Translations under genes and position numbers: made by a program
The notes under the pieces: model-generated
The model's input: the letters and a program-made list of their open reading frames with translations, nothing else
What the model was told of the DNA's origin: nothing
The model's database searches: none
Part shown: positions 5,848 to 7,768 of the stretch, in pieces
Position numbering within the stretch: the first letter of the stretch is position 1
Layout of the letters: every line of letters begins with the position of its first letter
Assembly: GCA_023386635.1 (NCBI GenBank)
Contig: JAEWJH010000049.1
Location: forward strand, 1 to 7,768
Origin: Pseudomonadota bacterium
GTDB taxonomy: Bacteria; Pseudomonadota; Alphaproteobacteria; Rhizobiales; Xanthobacteraceae
Direction: 5' to 3'
DNA length: 7,768 nucleotides

Positions 5848-6270
5848 ATGTATCAACGCATTCTCGTTCCGCTCGATCTGGCCGAGGTCGAGATCGCCCG
5901 CCCGGCCATCAAACAGGCCATGGAATTGGCGAAAGCCAGCGGCGGCACTATCCATCTGCTGAACGTCCTGTCGCTGACGCCGGTGATGCTGGCGGAATAC
6001 GTGCCGGCGGACTTCGACACCAATCAGCGCCAGACCGCCGAGGAGACGATGAAGGCCCTGGTGTCGGAATGCGCGCTGGGTGATCGCGTCACCAGCGCCG
6101 TGCGGCAGGGCGGCATCTATCACGAGATCCTCGAAGAGGCGAAAACCATCAACGCCGATCTGATCGTGATGACGTCGCATCGCCCGGCGATGCGCACCTA
6201 TTTCCTCGGCTCGAATGCCGGGCATGTGGTGCGATACGCGAAATGCTCGGTGCTGGTGGTGCGTAACTGA
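5848..6270 (+). CDS. Universal stress protein, UspF/UspG-like
   Basis: A single-domain 140-residue Usp protein; these small cytoplasmic dimers bind nucleotides and promote survival in stress or low oxygen. The N-terminal strand MYQRILVPLD carries the adenine/phosphate-site aspartate D10. The C-terminal nucleotide loop is MTSHRPAMRTYFLGSNAGHVVRYAKCSVLVVR (108-139). The SHRP..TYxLGSNA..VVR.A.CSVLVVR pattern is that of E. coli UspF/UspG rather than the GxxG-x9-GS loop of other Usp proteins. The ATG at 5848 has GGGG (5837-5840) close by and a stronger GGAGGA (5817-5822) too far off to serve it. The gene ends 4 bp short of the convergent membrane-protein gene. A FixK-like box lies upstream. Confidence 0.9.
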   Translation: MYQRILVPLDLAEVEIARPAIKQAMELAKASGGTIHLLNVLSLTPVMLAEYVPADFDTNQRQTAEETMKALVSECALGDRVTSAVRQGGIYHEILEEAKTINADLIVMTSHRPAMRTYFLGSNAGHVVRYAKCSVLVVRN

Positions 6271-6274
6271 GCGA

Positions 6275-6916
6275 CTACGAGGTTGGCAGCAATGCCGCCG
6301 GCGGGTTCGCGACCGCGTAGAGGCCCGGCCGGTTGAGGCGGAAGAACTGTCCGCCCTGCCAGAGGAACAGCGCGAGGAACGCGAGCACGAAGGCCGCCCC
6401 GCCCCATACGCCGGCCTGCAGCGCGCGAACGATCATCGCCGCCATGGCAAGCGATGTGAGAGCGAGCACGGTCACGCCGATCCAGTAAATCGGCGGGAAC
6501 AGGCCCGCCTCGCACCGCGGCGTGGCGCCCGCCTCCGCGATCCGCTGATGCAATTCTGTCACGAAGGTACGGTATTCCGGCGCCTGCGACTGCATCTCGA
6601 CCATGCTGCGCACTGTTCCCGAGATGACCGGAATCCGCGGTGCGACGCTCGACCACACCTCCAGCTGGTAGCGGCCGCGCTGCATGGTCGCGGGACGGAA
6701 CGACATCCGCAGTCGCGTGATCTGGTCGTAACGGATCTCCCCGGAATGGCGGCCGCGACTCCACGTCAGCGCCGTCGGCGTGAGCGCGAACGAGAACATC
6801 GGTCCCATCAGCGATGGCTTGTAGGCGTAGCGGGTGACACCATCGACGCCCTCGGCCGTCGCATCCGCCTGTGCATTCATGGTTAACACGCTCTGAAAAC
6901 CTTTATTTCTCGCCAC
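6275..6916 (-). CDS. Conserved membrane protein of unknown function, two TM segments
   Basis: I cannot name a function. The 213-residue protein has a soluble N-terminal part (about 28-130) rich in beta-strands, with an Arg-rich stretch IRYDQITRLRMSFRPATMQRG (61-81) that could be PH-like. A helix EYRTFVTELHQRIAEAG (114-130) follows. There are two hydrophobic segments, IYWIGVTVLALTSLAMAAMIVRAL (143-166) and VWGGAAFVLAFLALFLW (170-186), ahead of FFRLNRPGLY and a Pro/Ala-rich end. Similar proteins occur in Bradyrhizobium and relatives, from memory. The longest start is GTG (6916-6914) with AAGG upstream; ATG at 6880 (residue 13) lacks a clear Shine-Dalgarno. The gene is convergent with the stress-protein gene and divergent from the coiled-coil gene. 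Confidence 0.78.
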   Translation of the reverse strand: MARNKGFQSVLTMNAQADATAEGVDGVTRYAYKPSLMGPMFSFALTPTALTWSRGRHSGEIRYDQITRLRMSFRPATMQRGRYQLEVWSSVAPRIPVISGTVRSMVEMQSQAPEYRTFVTELHQRIAEAGATPRCEAGLFPPIYWIGVTVLALTSLAMAAMIVRALQAGVWGGAAFVLAFLALFLWQGGQFFRLNRPGLYAVANPPAALLPTS

Positions 6917-6984
6917 ATTTGCGCCTTAACCATAAATCGTACACGTCGATCTCCAGAGAGTGCGCGTGTTTCAATTTACCTTCC

Positions 6985-7000
6985 TTTAGAATATCTTAAC
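6985..7000 (+). promoter_or_regulatory. CtrA-like site overlapping a -10-like hexamer before the coiled-coil gene
   Basis: TTTA-N7-TTAAC matches the CtrA box TTAA-N7-TTAA(C) with one mismatch in the left half. TAGAAT (6987-6992), a 5/6 match to a -10 hexamer, overlaps it, so a bound CtrA could block the promoter. No good -35 is seen 17 bp upstream. The site is 34 bp before the ATG of the coiled-coil gene, in a 117-bp divergent gap. CtrA controls cell-cycle and morphogenesis genes in alphaproteobacteria. Confidence 0.35.
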
Positions 7001-7033
7001 AGCCGATCCGGTGTTGCCGGCGTGGAGAGCGTA

Positions 7034-7768
7034 ATGAGTAAGCTGACCGACTTTTTCGGCAAAACCAGCCAAGGCCTCACCAATCAAGCCGTTGATCCGG
7101 CCCGCACGGCCGCGCAGCCGGCGCCGGGCACCCCGCAAGGCCATGGAAATGGTAACGGCCATCCGCACGGCAATGGCAACGGCCATCACGCCGCGAAATT
7201 CGATCCGCAGAGCATGAGCGAGATCGGCGCGCGAATCGGCGAGGAAAACGAGGCGCTGCGCAACCTGCTGGTCGATACCGGCCGCAAGATCACCGAGCTT
7301 GACGAGCTCAAGGACGCCTTCGCCAAGATCGTCGCGCCGTTCAACAATACGCTGCGGGCGCTGGAGCAGGAGAAATCCAACTCGCTCAGCCTGCGCGGCG
7401 CGCTGGACGAGAGCCGCACCTCCTACGAGACGCTGCGGAGCGAGTTCTACAACGTCGAGAAGAAGGCCACGGCCTACGAGGCCGAATTGGAGCGGCTGCG
7501 CGAAGATCTGGAACTGTCGCGCGAAACCGCGCGCGGGCTCGAAAGCACCCGGACGGAACTCAACAACGAAGTCGCCAGCAACCGCGCGCAGATCGCCGAA
7601 CTGGAGCGCCAACTCGCTCAGGAAACGGCGCAACGCCGCAGCCTCGCCGACAGCCGCCGCGCCACCACCGAGCAGCTCGATGCCGCCGAGAAGCGCATCG
7701 GCGAACTCGAGGCCGAACTGGCCGCGCTGCGCGAGAAGATCGCGCTCCTCGACGACGACAAGAAATCG
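7034..7768 (+). CDS. Long coiled-coil protein (5' part; runs off the right edge)
   Basis: The first 245 codons are visible with no stop. Residues 1-35 (MSKLTDFFGKTSQG...) are a short, Pro/Ala-rich head, 37-52 form a His/Gly/Asn repeat, and from about residue 62 the chain is almost unbroken charged coiled coil. That part includes ENEALRNLLVDTGRKITELD (71-90), FAKIVAPFNNTLRALEQEKS (96-115) and ELERLREDLELSRE (151-164). There is no ATPase motif, signal peptide or membrane segment. Similar proteins in Bradyrhizobium-type genomes carry labels such as chromosome-partitioning or crescentin-like; I treat those as unproven. A structural or scaffolding role in the cytoplasm is plausible. The ATG at 7034 has GGAG (7024-7027) six bases upstream. 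A CtrA-like site precedes it. Confidence 0.85.
   Translation, partial: MSKLTDFFGKTSQGLTNQAVDPARTAAQPAPGTPQGHGNGNGHPHGNGNGHHAAKFDPQSMSEIGARIGEENEALRNLLVDTGRKITELDELKDAFAKIVAPFNNTLRALEQEKSNSLSLRGALDESRTSYETLRSEFYNVEKKATAYEAELERLREDLELSRETARGLESTRTELNNEVASNRAQIAELERQLAQETAQRRSLADSRRATTEQLDAAEKRIGELEAELAALREKIALLDDDKKS
7142..7186 (+). repeat. Tandem repeat encoding HGNGNGH twice
   Basis: Two 21-nt units (7142-7162 and 7166-7186), separated by one proline codon, encode HGNGNGH-P-HGNGNGH, residues 37-51 of the coiled-coil protein, followed by another His. The units differ at third codon positions only, so the peptide has been kept while the DNA drifted. This gives a flexible His-rich linker between the head and the coiled coil. 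Confidence 0.8.

Noticed and set aside
6986..7633. 215-codon minus-strand open frame opposite the coiled-coil gene
   Set aside because: The plus strand has a strong Shine-Dalgarno, an uninterrupted coiled-coil frame and synonymous repeat drift; the minus frame is a shadow.

Overview
The window reads as chromosomal DNA of a GC-rich alphaproteobacterium of the Bradyrhizobium/Rhodopseudomonas type. The evidence is an alphaproteobacterial-type hook protein, a MoxR ATPase of the form usual in that group, a Tat-exported MsrB, a MipA/OmpV porin-like protein, and a long intergenic palindrome with GTCATTCCGGGGCG arms of the kind scattered through those genomes. The assignment rests on recognising protein families and on base composition; no search was run. 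I see no insertion sequence, integrase, CRISPR array, tRNA or rRNA. Eight of the nine genes belong to recognisable core or housekeeping families.

Left part (1-1526, minus strand). The 5' part of the hook gene flgE runs off the left edge. Upstream of it is a textbook sigma-54 promoter with a perfect -24/-12 match. Behind that lie an IHF-like site and two near-palindromic CGGCA/TGCCG elements about 105-120 bp from the predicted start. This is the layout of Caulobacter-type sigma-54/FlbD flagellar promoters. The elements lie in the 3' flank of msrB, on both sides of its Rho-independent terminator (C(UUCG)G loop and T-tract). msrB encodes a methionine-R-sulfoxide reductase with a Tat signal and no resolving cysteine. 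It also has a second, internal start with its own Shine-Dalgarno that would give a cytosolic form.

Middle part (1654-5135). moxR, a MoxR-type AAA+ ATPase gene, is on the plus strand. The von Willebrand A partner gene often found next to such genes is absent. It converges, across the palindromic repeat, on a two-gene minus-strand unit. That unit is a DAO-family FAD oxidoreductase with an unusual basic and Pro/Ala-rich C-terminal tail, followed by a MipA/OmpV-family outer-membrane protein that overlaps it by 4 nt (GTGA).

Right part (5229-7768). A SixA-like histidine phosphatase and a UspF/UspG-like universal stress protein lie in tandem on the plus strand. A FixK/FNR-like half-palindrome sits before the stress-protein gene. 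The stress-protein gene ends 4 bp from the end of a convergent gene for a conserved membrane protein of unknown function. Divergent from that gene, and running off the right edge, is a long coiled-coil protein with a His/Gly/Asn repeat near its N-terminus and a CtrA-like site upstream.

No clearly new multi-gene system is visible. The most interesting signals are regulatory (the flgE control region inside the msrB flank, the FixK-like and CtrA-like sites), together with the possible dual-start MsrB and the tailed oxidoreductase.
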